This document shows positions 26,883 to 33,295 of a stretch of 64,000 nucleotides of DNA, piece after piece. A program made the translations under genes and the position numbers. The stretch's first letter is position 1. Each line of letters begins with the position of its first letter. The notes below the pieces were generated by a model. The model did no database searches and was not told the DNA's origin. It saw only the letters and a program-made list of their open reading frames with translations. Origin of the DNA: a virus; the IMG/VR virus record IMGVR_UViG_3300010389_000006, positions 1-64,000 of that record; one strand, given 5' to 3'.

Positions 26883-27062
26883 ATGGATGCTAAACACGAC
26901 AAACGTAGAGATGCTCTGGGTCTGTTCTATGAAAGTGTATTGAAACCAGACAGCGAACTACGTCAGTGTGCTCACAACCAAGAATGTTTCCATGAGTTGA
27001 TGGAATGGCGCTCTGAAGTGCTAGAATACCTTGACCGTCGCCGTAATGAGGAGTTTAACTGA
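26883..27062 (+). CDS. Small unknown protein, 59 aa
   Basis: A charged helical protein (MDAKHDKRRDALGLFYESVL, then C-F-H-E-L-M-E-W-R-S-E-V-L-E-Y-L-D-R-R). Its stop overlaps the next start as TGATG, supporting a real gene coupled to the 100-aa protein. An AT-rich stretch (26,855-26,875, TAAAATACTATT) upstream may contain its promoter. Function unknown. Confidence 0.6.
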   Translation: MDAKHDKRRDALGLFYESVLKPDSELRQCAHNQECFHELMEWRSEVLEYLDRRRNEEFN

Positions 27063-27364
27063 TGACTATTGAAGGACGCCCCGACATTAATGTTCCCAAT
27101 GACTATTGGCAGAAAGAGTATGAAACGCAGCGCAAAGATCGTATGCAAGATTGCATCGATGATTACCTCCAAGATGAGAAAGTCGATGCACGACGAGCGT
27201 ATGAAGAGATTCTATCTTGCATCGATGATGTGATCAATTATCACAAAAAGCAACTAAACAAGGCAGTTGAAGTTAAATCGCTTATGATGGGTAACCGTCC
27301 TGTCGATTTCGCAGATGAACTTGCTGAGAAATGGCAGTATGATAAACTACCTGAGCGTTTCTAA
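27062..27364 (+). CDS. Conserved-type small unknown protein, 100 aa
   Basis: A charged, mostly helical protein with a tyrosine-rich N-terminus (V-P-N-D-Y-W-Q-K-E-Y-E-T-Q-R) and ending in D-E-L-A-E-K-W-Q-Y-D-K-L-P-E-R-F. It is bracketed by overlapping starts on both sides (TGATG upstream, TAATG downstream), so it is part of a tight early operon of five or six genes. No functional motif seen. Confidence 0.6.
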   Translation: MTIEGRPDINVPNDYWQKEYETQRKDRMQDCIDDYLQDEKVDARRAYEEILSCIDDVINYHKKQLNKAVEVKSLMMGNRPVDFADELAEKWQYDKLPERF

Positions 27365-27609
27365 TGAATGAGAAAGAGCGTTTGCTGTTGGCATTGCAGC
27401 AAATAAATAATATCACCTCACTGCTGCAGGACAACAAGTATAAAAACTACCTGTACAGCAATCTTATCACCATTGAGGTAGAACTACAACGTCAACTCAC
27501 GAACCTGACTTATCATGAACGAAGAAGATTTCAAGAAAGCAATGCAAAATGTTCTGATGATGCAGAACAACAACGATCAGAACTTTCAGATCTTGCAAGC
27601 ACAAATTGA
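27364..27609 (+). CDS. Small unknown protein, 81 aa (C-terminal overlap)
   Basis: MNEKERLLLALQQINNITSL, followed by K-Y-K-N-Y-L-Y-S-N-L and E-L-Q-R-Q-L-T-N-L, is a plausible helical core of about 55 residues. The final about 30 residues lie in the 95-nt overlap with the next gene and are low-complexity polar. A start codon overlap with the upstream stop (TAATG) supports translation. Function unknown. Confidence 0.55.
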   Translation: MNEKERLLLALQQINNITSLLQDNKYKNYLYSNLITIEVELQRQLTNLTYHERRRFQESNAKCSDDAEQQRSELSDLASTN

Positions 27610-27712
27610 CAATCTACAGCGTCAGTTGAATGACTTAAATGATCTGAAAGAGATGTTCCGTCTCCCCAAACCAGAAAACAAAGATCGTAAACTCTTTGAT
27701 ACCGTTGACTGA
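27515..27712 (+). CDS. Small coiled-coil-like unknown protein, 65 aa
   Basis: A Gln/Asn/Leu-rich helix with heptad-like spacing (I-L-Q-A-Q-I-D-N-L-Q-R-Q-L-N-D-L) spanning residues about 25-48, consistent with a small coiled coil. It starts 95 nt inside the preceding ORF and its stop overlaps the next start (TGATG). Function unknown. Confidence 0.6.
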   Translation: MNEEDFKKAMQNVLMMQNNNDQNFQILQAQIDNLQRQLNDLNDLKEMFRLPKPENKDRKLFDTVD

Positions 27713-27981
27713 TGAAGTTTGAGCATGGTATGATGGTCCAGTATCACCACACTGAAGGGTGGGTGAATTTCATTTGTGATGACTATATCACAATCTGTTT
27801 TATTGATCGACCAGACAAGCACAAGCGTAATGGTCGATACCAAGCAAACCTTTTAGTTTATCGTGATTTTTGGCATGAAGTACGCAGTTGTGTGGATGAA
27901 AAGCAAGAAGAAGAGTCAAGCGAAACAACAAGCTATTTTCTACAATCTAGAGGATGCGATTATGTGGGAGCAGCACATTAA
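27712..27981 (+). CDS. Conserved cyanophage small protein, 89 aa
   Basis: The N-terminal 60 residues (MKFEHGMMVQYH, then GWVNFICDDYITICF, then NGRYQANLLVY) look like a small beta-barrel (SH3-like) that I associate with a conserved cyanophage family. The C-terminal about 28 residues overlap the next gene by 86 nt in another frame and are low-complexity. Start coupled to the upstream stop (TGATG). Confidence 0.6.
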   Translation: MKFEHGMMVQYHHTEGWVNFICDDYITICFIDRPDKHKRNGRYQANLLVYRDFWHEVRSCVDEKQEEESSETTSYFLQSRGCDYVGAAH

Positions 27982-28033
27982 CATGACTGAACACGCCAAG
28001 ACTGAGATCCATCCCGTTTTCGGGGACAGTTGA
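27896..28033 (+). CDS. Very small conserved-type protein, 45 aa
   Basis: ATG 27896 gives a basic N-terminus (M-K-S-K-K-K-S-Q-A-K), then Q-A-I-F-Y-N-L-E-D-A-I-M-W-E-Q-H-I-N and K-T-E-I-H-P-V-F. The F-Y-N-L-E-D-A-x2-W-E-x-H-I pattern is one I associate with a short conserved cyanophage protein, which argues that this frame is coding despite its 86-nt overlap with the upstream gene. Function unknown. Confidence 0.55.
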   Translation: MKSKKKSQAKQQAIFYNLEDAIMWEQHINMTEHAKTEIHPVFGDS

Positions 28034-28049
28034 TGAACCGTCCACTCTC

Positions 28050-28079
28050 TTGACACAGCGCCCCTGAGTGCTGTATGAT
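28050..28079 (+). promoter_or_regulatory. Sigma70-like early promoter
   Basis: TTGACA (28050-28055), 18-bp spacer, TATGAT (28074-28079). It is located 23 nt upstream of the next ATG, giving a short leader. Good match to host consensus (6/6 and 5/6). Confidence 0.75.
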
Positions 28080-28102
28080 TACAAGGTAATCGAGAGACAC
28101 CC

Positions 28103-28339
28103 ATGCAACTCCAAACCTCTGCCACCCAGGTTGATTTCTTCCCTGCTGCTGGTGGCAAGCGTTTCGTCAAGCGTGTGATCTGGCATCCTGGTGCTGAGAG
28201 CGAGATGATTTCCTTCAGCACTGTTGTTAAGACCGATGCTCTCTATTCTATCCGCAACCTGATTGCCAACGGTGCTGAAGTTACTGATTTCAACACTGAA
28301 GCGTATCAGGGGGTTGACTACGCTCCCGTTTACTGCTAA
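28103..28339 (+). CDS. Small unknown protein, 78 aa
   Basis: Preceded by its own early promoter. The sequence (MQLQTSATQVDFFPAAGGKR, F-V-K-R-V-I-W, then I-S-F-S-T-V-V-K-T-D-A-L-Y-S-I-R-N-L-I-A-N-G-A) suggests an alpha/beta fold. Codon use is GC-rich compared with the virion genes. No family recognised. Confidence 0.6.
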   Translation: MQLQTSATQVDFFPAAGGKRFVKRVIWHPGAESEMISFSTVVKTDALYSIRNLIANGAEVTDFNTEAYQGVDYAPVYC

Positions 28340-28383
28340 TCTAGATTCATGGGAACGGTAGCGCCCTAAAGACTCCAACATTG

Positions 28384-28389
28384 TATAAT
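28384..28389 (+). promoter_or_regulatory. Possible -10 box TATAAT
   Basis: A perfect TATAAT 25 nt upstream of the ATG at 28415, in the gap after the previous gene. No clear -35 box at 16-18 bp; CCCTAAAGA is there instead. Likely a promoter for the nuclease-like/methyltransferase pair, but moderate support only. Confidence 0.4.
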
Positions 28390-28414
28390 CCCACCCATGT
28401 AGGTGGCAATCCTA

Positions 28415-29107
28415 ATGTTCCAATCCGATCTTTCCCAAATTCGTATCACCCGTCAGTTCAAGACCAACCGTGATCTTGCTGAGACTATTGCTCACACCGA
28501 GCATATGTCAGACAAAGATCTGAAGCGTTTGATCAACTTCAACTCGCTTGATCGTCTTGCTCAACTGCTCGGCACTGACCGTGAATACATTTTTGAGAAG
28601 TGCAAAGCGGACTATGAGTATGCTTTGACAGTTGCTCATGGTACTGCTATTCTTGCCTCTCGTCAAGGTTCCAAGGACGAATCTTACGTTCTTGATGAGA
28701 TCAACCGTGTCTCCTCTGGTTATGGCATCTATGTTCAATCTCTGAACAACCAAGATCTCCGTCCTACGAAGGATGGTCGTCTTCTGAACAAGCGTGAGTT
28801 TGCTGAGTCTGGTCTCGACAAACTTGAGTGCTTGAAGTCTATCGACGGTGTTATCAACGGAGAAGTTGAAGGTTACATCTTTGCCAAGATCTGCTTTGGT
28901 GAAGGTGGACACCAAGACAACGTGTTCCATGAAGCAGCACACTTTGCTGATTGGGCAGAACAATACGCTGAGGAAGGCAAAGTCTATGTCATTCTCATCG
29001 ACACCGATCTGACCGACAAGTTCGATCGTCTCAAGTTTAACTACGATTCCGACAACGTTTGGGTCGTTGATCATGTAGAATTTCAAAAGCGTCTCGGTAT
29101 TGCATGA
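28415..29107 (+). CDS. Candidate type II restriction-endonuclease-like protein, 230 aa
   Basis: Start ATG 28415 is chosen over an in-frame GTG at 28403, because AGGTGG at 28401-28406 is a ribosome binding site for it. The C-terminal half has K-S-I-D-G (141-145), G-Y-I-F-A-K (153-158), G-E-G-G-H-Q-D-N (162-169) and V-Y-V-I-L-I-D-T-D (190-198). That order of an acidic residue, a lysine at a strand end, a GGxQDN turn and a hydrophobic strand is one I associate with some type II restriction enzymes; this is pattern memory, not a search result. Its stop overlaps the start of an N6-adenine methyltransferase (ATGA), a usual arrangement of restriction-modification pairs. It could instead be an unrelated early protein. 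Confidence 0.45.
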   Translation: MFQSDLSQIRITRQFKTNRDLAETIAHTEHMSDKDLKRLINFNSLDRLAQLLGTDREYIFEKCKADYEYALTVAHGTAILASRQGSKDESYVLDEINRVSSGYGIYVQSLNNQDLRPTKDGRLLNKREFAESGLDKLECLKSIDGVINGEVEGYIFAKICFGEGGHQDNVFHEAAHFADWAEQYAEEGKVYVILIDTDLTDKFDRLKFNYDSDNVWVVDHVEFQKRLGIA

Positions 29108-30078
29108 GCAAACAACTTCTGGGTCAGTATTATACTACAACTGATCCATTCAACAACTCTGGTGCATTCCGCTCCTGGTATCAAATGGTCCCCAAGACTA
29201 CTATCTTGGAACCATTTGCAGGTGCGGGGCACCTTTTTTCTTACATAGATGCAGAGTGGAATGGATATGATATTGAACCCAATCACCCTGATGTAGAGTA
29301 TAGAAATACATTTGAACAGTTTCCTACTGGGTACAGTGTGTGTATTACTAATCCACCATACCTTGCTAAGACTGTTGTGTCGCGCAAGAAACTACCAGTG
29401 CAACTGATACATGAGGACATGTATCTTGACGCACTCCAGTTGATGTTGGACAACTGCGATTACGTCGCGGCAATTATACCCAGCACGTTCTGGAACCAGA
29501 GATTATTCAAGAATAGATTGTATGCATGGGATAAGTTTGATATGCAACTATTCAGTGATACTGATGCACCCGCAGGTGTTGCGTATTTTGTACCGCATAA
29601 TGTAGAACACACGCGGACATTTGTCAATGGTGAGGAAATTGTGCTCACATCTGACAACACACCAACAAAAACTGATTTTCCTGTGCGCTTCAACCCACAT
29701 GACCTGGCACCCATCCTCGTCAATGGAATTGACACTAATACACAAAATAACATTCATCTCCGCATGTTACAGGACAATGACATACCATCACTCGTGAATA
29801 GTGCTGGTAAGTGTAAACCAACCAATAGAAATCACTTCCCGATTGAGTCAACAATTGTAAAAGAGGAAGATCTGCCTGCAATCAATGCTATGATAGACCA
29901 GTGGCGACATGAGACAAAGGATTTTTTCCTTACTAGTTTCAAGTCTCCCATGGTATCAGGCAAATACAGGAAACGGATCAGTTTCCTGGAAGTCAGGTGG
30001 TTGCTAGATCGCTTCTACTCTGATAAACTGCCTGAGAGGCGTCTAGAAGCGCCTGTAAGCGTCCTTAACTACCTTTGA
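29104..30078 (+). CDS. N6-adenine DNA methyltransferase, 324 aa
   Basis: The N-terminal GQYYTT box (residues 7-12), SAM-binding motif I E-P-F-A-G-A-G-H (36-43) and catalytic motif N-P-P-Y (83-86) define a Type II-like N6-adenine methyltransferase in which motif I precedes the catalytic motif. The rest (residues about 100-324) includes a probable target-recognition region. It would methylate adenines in the phage genome and protect it from host or phage nuclease. The start overlaps the preceding gene by 4 nt (ATGA). The length is typical of stand-alone MTases of type II systems or phages. Confidence 0.88.
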   Translation: MSKQLLGQYYTTTDPFNNSGAFRSWYQMVPKTTILEPFAGAGHLFSYIDAEWNGYDIEPNHPDVEYRNTFEQFPTGYSVCITNPPYLAKTVVSRKKLPVQLIHEDMYLDALQLMLDNCDYVAAIIPSTFWNQRLFKNRLYAWDKFDMQLFSDTDAPAGVAYFVPHNVEHTRTFVNGEEIVLTSDNTPTKTDFPVRFNPHDLAPILVNGIDTNTQNNIHLRMLQDNDIPSLVNSAGKCKPTNRNHFPIESTIVKEEDLPAINAMIDQWRHETKDFFLTSFKSPMVSGKYRKRISFLEVRWLLDRFYSDKLPERRLEAPVSVLNYL

Positions 30079-30081
30079 CCT

Positions 30082-30258
30082 ATGAAGACCGCTGAAGTCC
30101 CCCTGACTGCCCCTGAACTGAAGTTTCTGATCGATCTGATGTGGGGTGCTCCCATCTCTACTGTGCGTGAGACAGCATCGCGCCATGGTCTGTCAGATGC
30201 TGACATCGAAGGACACTTGGTAAAGTGTCTGGGCTACCTTGCCTGTGAGATGGATTGA
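30082..30258 (+). CDS. Small unknown protein, 58 aa
   Basis: Begins 3 nt after the methyltransferase stop. The stretch I-S-T-V-R-E-T-A-S-R-H-G-L-S-D-A-D-I-E-G has a helix-turn-helix-like look (short helix, G-L-S turn, second helix), so a DNA-binding or regulatory role is possible but unproven. The -35 element of the next promoter (30239) lies inside its 3' end. Confidence 0.55.
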   Translation: MKTAEVPLTAPELKFLIDLMWGAPISTVRETASRHGLSDADIEGHLVKCLGYLACEMD

Positions 30259-30267
30259 CCCTATACT
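30239..30267 (+). promoter_or_regulatory. Sigma70-like early promoter
   Basis: TTGCCT (30239-30244), 17-bp spacer, TATACT (30262-30267) within the shared motif CCCTATACTA. It is 25 nt upstream of the next ATG. This is the only CCCTATACTA copy with a recognisable -35 box. Confidence 0.65.
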
Positions 30268-30292
30268 ACTAAGGTAGTCAAGGGAACGACCC

Positions 30293-30451
30293 ATGCCTCT
30301 GATCTCAGACAACACTCTCGACCGTCAACTCCGTCGTACCATTCTCCAGAACATTGAAGAGATGGACATTGAGATGCTCAAGCGTATTGCTTACGAGTGC
30401 CGCTGTGAAGAGATGGGTCTGCTCCCTGACAATACTTACCTGAATTTCTAA
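30293..30451 (+). CDS. Small unknown protein, 52 aa
   Basis: A helical peptide (MPLISDNTLDRQLRRTI, then E-E-M-D-I-E-M-L-K-R-I-A-Y-E-C-R-C-E-E-M) with a C-x-C pair. Own promoter upstream; the stop overlaps the next start (TAATG). Function unknown. Confidence 0.55.
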   Translation: MPLISDNTLDRQLRRTILQNIEEMDIEMLKRIAYECRCEEMGLLPDNTYLNF

Positions 30452-30591
30452 TGATTACCAAAGAAGATCGAGAGTTTGTTGACTTTCTCTTCGGCAAACT
30501 CCTCAAGCATGTTGACACTGACATGCTAGACCTGCAAGACGATGACTCTTGCTCTGACCACATTAACTTTCAACAACTTACCCTTTTTTGA
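30451..30591 (+). CDS. Small acidic unknown protein, 46 aa
   Basis: M-I-T-K-E-D-R-E-F-V-D-F-L-F-G-K-L-L then an Asp-rich stretch (D-T-D-M-L-D-L-Q-D-D-D). Overlapping start with the upstream stop (TAATG) and 3-nt gap to the next gene. An acidic short protein of this kind could be a host-protein inhibitor, but nothing shows that directly. Confidence 0.5.
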   Translation: MITKEDREFVDFLFGKLLKHVDTDMLDLQDDDSCSDHINFQQLTLF

Positions 30592-30594
30592 ACC

Positions 30595-30720
30595 ATGAAT
30601 GAAGTTATGCTCGACCGCTGGCTCCTGGATCAACTCGATGAAGAATACGATGTGATCGAGATCGAACGCGACATGCCAGTTGAGGAACTGTCCCATGAGG
30701 TGCTCGAACTGCTCTCCTGA
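30595..30720 (+). CDS. Small acidic unknown protein, 41 aa
   Basis: M-N-E-V-M-L-D-R-W-L-L-D-Q-L-D-E-E-Y-D-V followed by D-M-P-V-E-E-L-S-H-E-V-L-E-L-L-S. It is all helix and strongly acidic. Tight spacing within the four-gene run supports it; function unknown. Confidence 0.5.
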   Translation: MNEVMLDRWLLDQLDEEYDVIEIERDMPVEELSHEVLELLS

Positions 30721-30724
30721 GCCC

Positions 30725-30754
30725 TATACTAAGTTCATCAGCAAACAACCCCCG
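30725..30754 (+). promoter_or_regulatory. -10 box and conserved 5' leader
   Basis: TATACT (30725-30730) in CCCTATACTAAG, then a leader containing CATCAGCAAACAACC up to the ATG at 30755. The same box plus leader recurs at 30987-31015 with only small differences, pointing to a duplicated expression signal. No -35 box. Confidence 0.5.
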
Positions 30755-30970
30755 ATGCCCAACGCTTACGAAGTCTCCATCGACAACAGCGACAACACCA
30801 CCAGCATCTTCTACATCACTCGCCCTGCGACTAAGAGCATCCGTGGTCTGAACCGTCAGCACAACAACGTGGTGAATCAGGTGGTCAATGGTATCCGTGA
30901 GATCCGTGGATGGAAGCGCCTTGAGGTCAAGCGTGTGCCGCTTGAGCAAGTGGCACAGGGTTCGCTCTGA
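30755..30970 (+). CDS. Small basic unknown protein, 71 aa
   Basis: ATG 30755 is preferred to an in-frame upstream ATG at 30680, because that one lies before the promoter. Sequence: M-P-N-A-Y-E-V-S-I-D-N-S-D-N-T-T-S-I-F-Y, then T-R-P-A-T-K-S-I-R-G-L-N-R-Q-H-N-N-V-V-N-Q. Basic, beta-alpha; possibly nucleic-acid binding (inference). Codon use GC-rich. Confidence 0.6.
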   Translation: MPNAYEVSIDNSDNTTSIFYITRPATKSIRGLNRQHNNVVNQVVNGIREIRGWKRLEVKRVPLEQVAQGSL

Positions 30971-30986
30971 TCCCTCCATTCCACCC

Positions 30987-31015
30987 TATACTAAGGACAT
31001 CAGCAAACAACCCCG
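30987..31015 (+). promoter_or_regulatory. -10 box and conserved 5' leader (second copy)
   Basis: TATACT (30987-30992) in CCCTATACTAAG followed by the CATCAGCAAACAACC leader ending at the ATG 31016. Near-identical to the copy at 30725-30754 across about 34 nt. It is absent from virion genes. Confidence 0.5.
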
Positions 31016-31390
31016 ATGATCTCGCTTCCTAACCCCACCCGCCAAGAGTTCTCTCAGTTCTGTGCTGAGCAGGATGCTCGCAACACCATTCACCTCAACA
31101 TCGTGAAGTATTGCCTGATGCTGTGTGATGCTCTCACTCAAGATGCTCCTGATGGTTATGGTTATGAGTTGAACTCTGATGGTCGTAAGTATCACAAGAT
31201 CTACATGACCATCAACGGCAAGCGTGATAGCATCCACGCTTTCATTGACAAGAAGACTGGTGAAGTGTACAAACCCGCTAACACCAAAGCGCCTGCTAAG
31301 CATGTTCGTTATAACATGCTCTCCATCACTTCCCGCGAAGAGATGTTTGAGAAGTGCGACTGGGCAGGTGGTTATCTGTACATGCGTTGA
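31016..31390 (+). CDS. Conserved-type unknown protein, 124 aa
   Basis: A helical N-terminal half and a beta-strand region K-Y-H-K-I-Y-M-T-I-N-G-K-R-D-S-I-H-A-F-I-D, then K-K-T-G-E-V-Y-K-P-A, ending in a Tyr/Trp-rich tail. The K-T-G-E-V-Y-K-P-A motif is shared by small proteins in other cyanomyoviruses as I remember them; no function. The stop lies inside the next promoter's -35 region. Confidence 0.6.
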   Translation: MISLPNPTRQEFSQFCAEQDARNTIHLNIVKYCLMLCDALTQDAPDGYGYELNSDGRKYHKIYMTINGKRDSIHAFIDKKTGEVYKPANTKAPAKHVRYNMLSITSREEMFEKCDWAGGYLYMR

Positions 31391-31415
31391 CATTCCGCGC
31401 TTTCTCTGCTAAATT
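31387..31415 (+). promoter_or_regulatory. Sigma70-like early promoter
   Basis: TTGACA (31387-31392), 17-bp spacer, TAAATT (31410-31415), 26 nt upstream of ATG 31442. The -35 box is perfect and the spacing ideal. Confidence 0.72.
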
Positions 31416-31441
31416 ACTCTAGTTCATTCGATTCTCCTCCA

Positions 31442-31711
31442 ATGTCTGCTCCTCAGTTCTATCTTGTTGCTGATGACACTGCGTTTGCCATTGATGAAGA
31501 TGGCAAATTCTTCTGTGCTCCTGTTTGTGACTTTGATAATACCGTAGATGGTATTGCCAAAGGTGAGGTATGTTGGGATGATTCTTGGGAATTGGATGAC
31601 ATCCGCCCCGAGTTTCAAGATTATGTTGAATATGTGGCGCACATGTGCTACTATCTAAAGCAAGCACAGCAACTTACTATCGAACACACCCAAGAGGTAT
31701 TTGTCAAATGA
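31442..31711 (+). CDS. Unknown acidic protein, 89 aa
   Basis: F-Y-L-V-A-D-D-T-A-F-A-I-D-E-D-G-K-F-F-C is a beta hairpin-like start, followed by an acidic helix-rich remainder with Trp residues. Starts a nine- to twelve-gene run with overlapping starts, driven by the promoter at 31387. Function unknown. Confidence 0.6.
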   Translation: MSAPQFYLVADDTAFAIDEDGKFFCAPVCDFDNTVDGIAKGEVCWDDSWELDDIRPEFQDYVEYVAHMCYYLKQAQQLTIEHTQEVFVK

Positions 31712-31956
31712 ACATGCTAGCAGAGCACATCCGCGACTACATCAACCCTTTCCCCAATCGTTATACTCGTGGTCAGTATGAGATTCGTGTTCTTCCGCAT
31801 GAAGATCTAGATTACGATGGTATCCAGAAGTTCTGGCGCTTGTTTAAGAAGTTTCCTAACGACTTCGCGGCAGCAGCAGTCTCTCTGCTACCTGATGATG
31901 TAGAATTCATTCAGTACGACCACCTCAACAACATTCTGTTCGCCAACAAACTTTGA
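31708..31956 (+). CDS. Unknown protein, 82 aa
   Basis: ATG 31708 overlaps the upstream stop as ATGA, so this is the start. Contains Y-T-R-G-Q-Y-E-I-R-V-L-P-H-E-D-L and F-W-R-L-F-K-K-F-P-N-D-F-A-A-A-A-V-S-L. The latter resembles part of the 33292 product (Y-F-K-L-F-E-K-F), so the two may be distantly related. Function unknown. Confidence 0.6.
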   Translation: MNMLAEHIRDYINPFPNRYTRGQYEIRVLPHEDLDYDGIQKFWRLFKKFPNDFAAAAVSLLPDDVEFIQYDHLNNILFANKL

Positions 31957-31958
31957 TC

Positions 31959-32186
31959 ATGAGCACTGACACCCAACGCCTTTCCTACCAGCGCGATCTT
32001 ATCTACGATTGGTGTACCGATCGTTTCAAAGAACTGATGGTAGAAGAAGATCATGATAGTGCTCTCGCTATTGCTGACGAGTTCTTTGAATGGTTAGACC
32101 CCGAGCAACTAGAAGATGAAGAAACACTGTACTACAACGAACAAGAACTCCTCGAACTCTACACCCAAAGAGTATCTGATCAGTGA
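31959..32186 (+). CDS. Unknown acidic protein, 75 aa
   Basis: Strongly acidic helical protein; ATG 31959 is chosen over a TTG six nt upstream. It ends in Glu/Leu-rich helices (E-Q-E-L-L-E-L-Y-T-Q-R). Possible mimic or inhibitor by charge, but no direct evidence. Confidence 0.55.
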   Translation: MSTDTQRLSYQRDLIYDWCTDRFKELMVEEDHDSALAIADEFFEWLDPEQLEDEETLYYNEQELLELYTQRVSDQ

Positions 32187-32190
32187 TACG

Positions 32191-32310
32191 ATGCGTGACC
32201 TTATCATTCGCTACATGGAAGCATGTAATGAGGGTGATGAGGTCAAAGAAGCAGCATTGTTAGATGCTATCAAACAACAAGGCATTGCTGACCATGAAAG
32301 TTCAAATTGA
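32191..32310 (+). CDS. Very small unknown protein, 39 aa
   Basis: M-R-D-L-I-I-R-Y-M-E-A-C-N-E-G-D-E-V-K, then A-L-L-D-A-I-K-Q-Q-G-I. A single amphipathic helical hairpin. It begins 4 nt after the upstream stop, and its end overlaps the next gene by 17 nt. Supported mainly by the operon arrangement. Confidence 0.5.
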   Translation: MRDLIIRYMEACNEGDEVKEAALLDAIKQQGIADHESSN

Positions 32311-32470
32311 ATTAGGTGAAGATCTCCAACTAGAGTATCAGTCATGGTTGGATGTGAAAGAATCGCTAGGCATTGAGCGTAGCATCAACAATTTCCTTTA
32401 TTACACATACAACTATGGCACGTTCGCTAATCCCCGCAATCCTGACGACAATGAGCCTAGCACTGAGTAG
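32294..32470 (+). CDS. Small unknown protein, 58 aa
   Basis: M-K-V-Q-I-E-L-G-E-D-L-Q-L-E-Y-Q-S-W followed by an aromatic stretch I-N-N-F-L-Y-Y-T-Y-N-Y-G-T-F. Short and acidic. It overlaps the start of the secreted metalloprotease-like gene by 56 nt in another frame. Function unknown. Confidence 0.5.
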   Translation: MKVQIELGEDLQLEYQSWLDVKESLGIERSINNFLYYTYNYGTFANPRNPDDNEPSTE

Positions 32471-33095
32471 TGTTGCGCTTGCTAATGAAGACAAGATTAC
32501 CAAAGGTTTCTATTCTTATGATGCCATGGGTTGTATGCTCATGCGTGAGTGTAAGAAAGATGTGAAGGAAGTGTTCAGCATGTTAGACATCAGTTCTAAC
32601 TATGAGAACATGGAAGCATTCACACCAGTAGCACAAGAGTTTAACAATATGCTTATGACACTCAATCAAATTGGTGTCAAAGTATATCTTGCTGATGAGA
32701 GATACTTTCCAGTTGGACATCGTGGTGTCTACCATACTGTCAGCAATGCATTCTTCTTGAACAAAGCATTCATGGGTCGCCCTAATGTGTTGATGAGTGT
32801 AATGCGTCATGAAGGATGGCACGCTGCACAAGATTGTATGGCAGGTAGCATCAAGAATAGCATGATTGCTATTATCATGCCAGAGGAGAAAGTACCACCT
32901 CTGTGGAGAGAAATGGTAGAGCGAACCTATCCAGCGTCAGCAGTGCCATGGGAGGCAGAGGCTACATGGGCAGGAAAGACCGCTGGGATGACCCAGAAGG
33001 CGCTTGAAGCATGTGCCAAGGGTAGCATGTGGGAGACCTATGAGCCAACCCCTCTCACGCGCCAATGGTTGGAGGAGGAAGGTTATATCAAATGA
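32415..33095 (+). CDS. Secreted HExxH metalloprotease-like protein, 226 aa
   Basis: Start ATG 32415 gives a clear signal peptide: MARSLIPAILTTMSLALSS, then V-A-L-A with likely cleavage before N24. The mature part has H132-E-G-W-H136, the zinc-binding HExxH motif, preceded by a hydrophobic L-M-S-V-M-R strand. E180 or E182 (in PWEAEATW) is a candidate third ligand, and C40, C45, C141 and C200 are four cysteines suited to the periplasm. Together these suggest a zincin-like peptidase exported across the host membrane. Substrate unknown; it might act on the envelope or on competitors' receptors. Loss of the peptidase activity cannot be excluded. Confidence 0.65.
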   Translation: MARSLIPAILTTMSLALSSVALANEDKITKGFYSYDAMGCMLMRECKKDVKEVFSMLDISSNYENMEAFTPVAQEFNNMLMTLNQIGVKVYLADERYFPVGHRGVYHTVSNAFFLNKAFMGRPNVLMSVMRHEGWHAAQDCMAGSIKNSMIAIIMPEEKVPPLWREMVERTYPASAVPWEAEATWAGKTAGMTQKALEACAKGSMWETYEPTPLTRQWLEEEGYIK

Positions 33096-33295
33096 CCTAC
33101 ACTAATGAAGAATTGATTGCTGCATTGGTCAAAGAGTATGAATGGTTATGCCATGATGACTTTGACCCTGATGTAGACCCCACACCAGAAGAATACCTTG
33201 ACAGCATCAAGGATCTATCCTATGATGAACTAGTAGAAGAGACACAGACTGATGATTTCTTCACCCTTGATCTATTCATGAGAGCATGGACATGA
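33092..33295 (+). CDS. Unknown acidic protein, 67 aa
   Basis: ATGA overlap with the protease-like gene sets the start. Very acidic (H-D-D-F-D-P-D-V-D-P-T-P-E-E-Y-L-D-S-I-K-D-L-S-Y-D-E-L-V-E-E). Its size, charge and context resemble small early anti-host peptides; function unknown. Confidence 0.55.
   Translation: MTYTNEELIAALVKEYEWLCHDDFDPDVDPTPEEYLDSIKDLSYDELVEETQTDDFFTLDLFMRAWT

Noticed and set aside
28508-29086. 192-aa minus-strand ORF
   Set aside because: Shadow of the 230-aa nuclease-like gene, which has the RBS and ATGA coupling.
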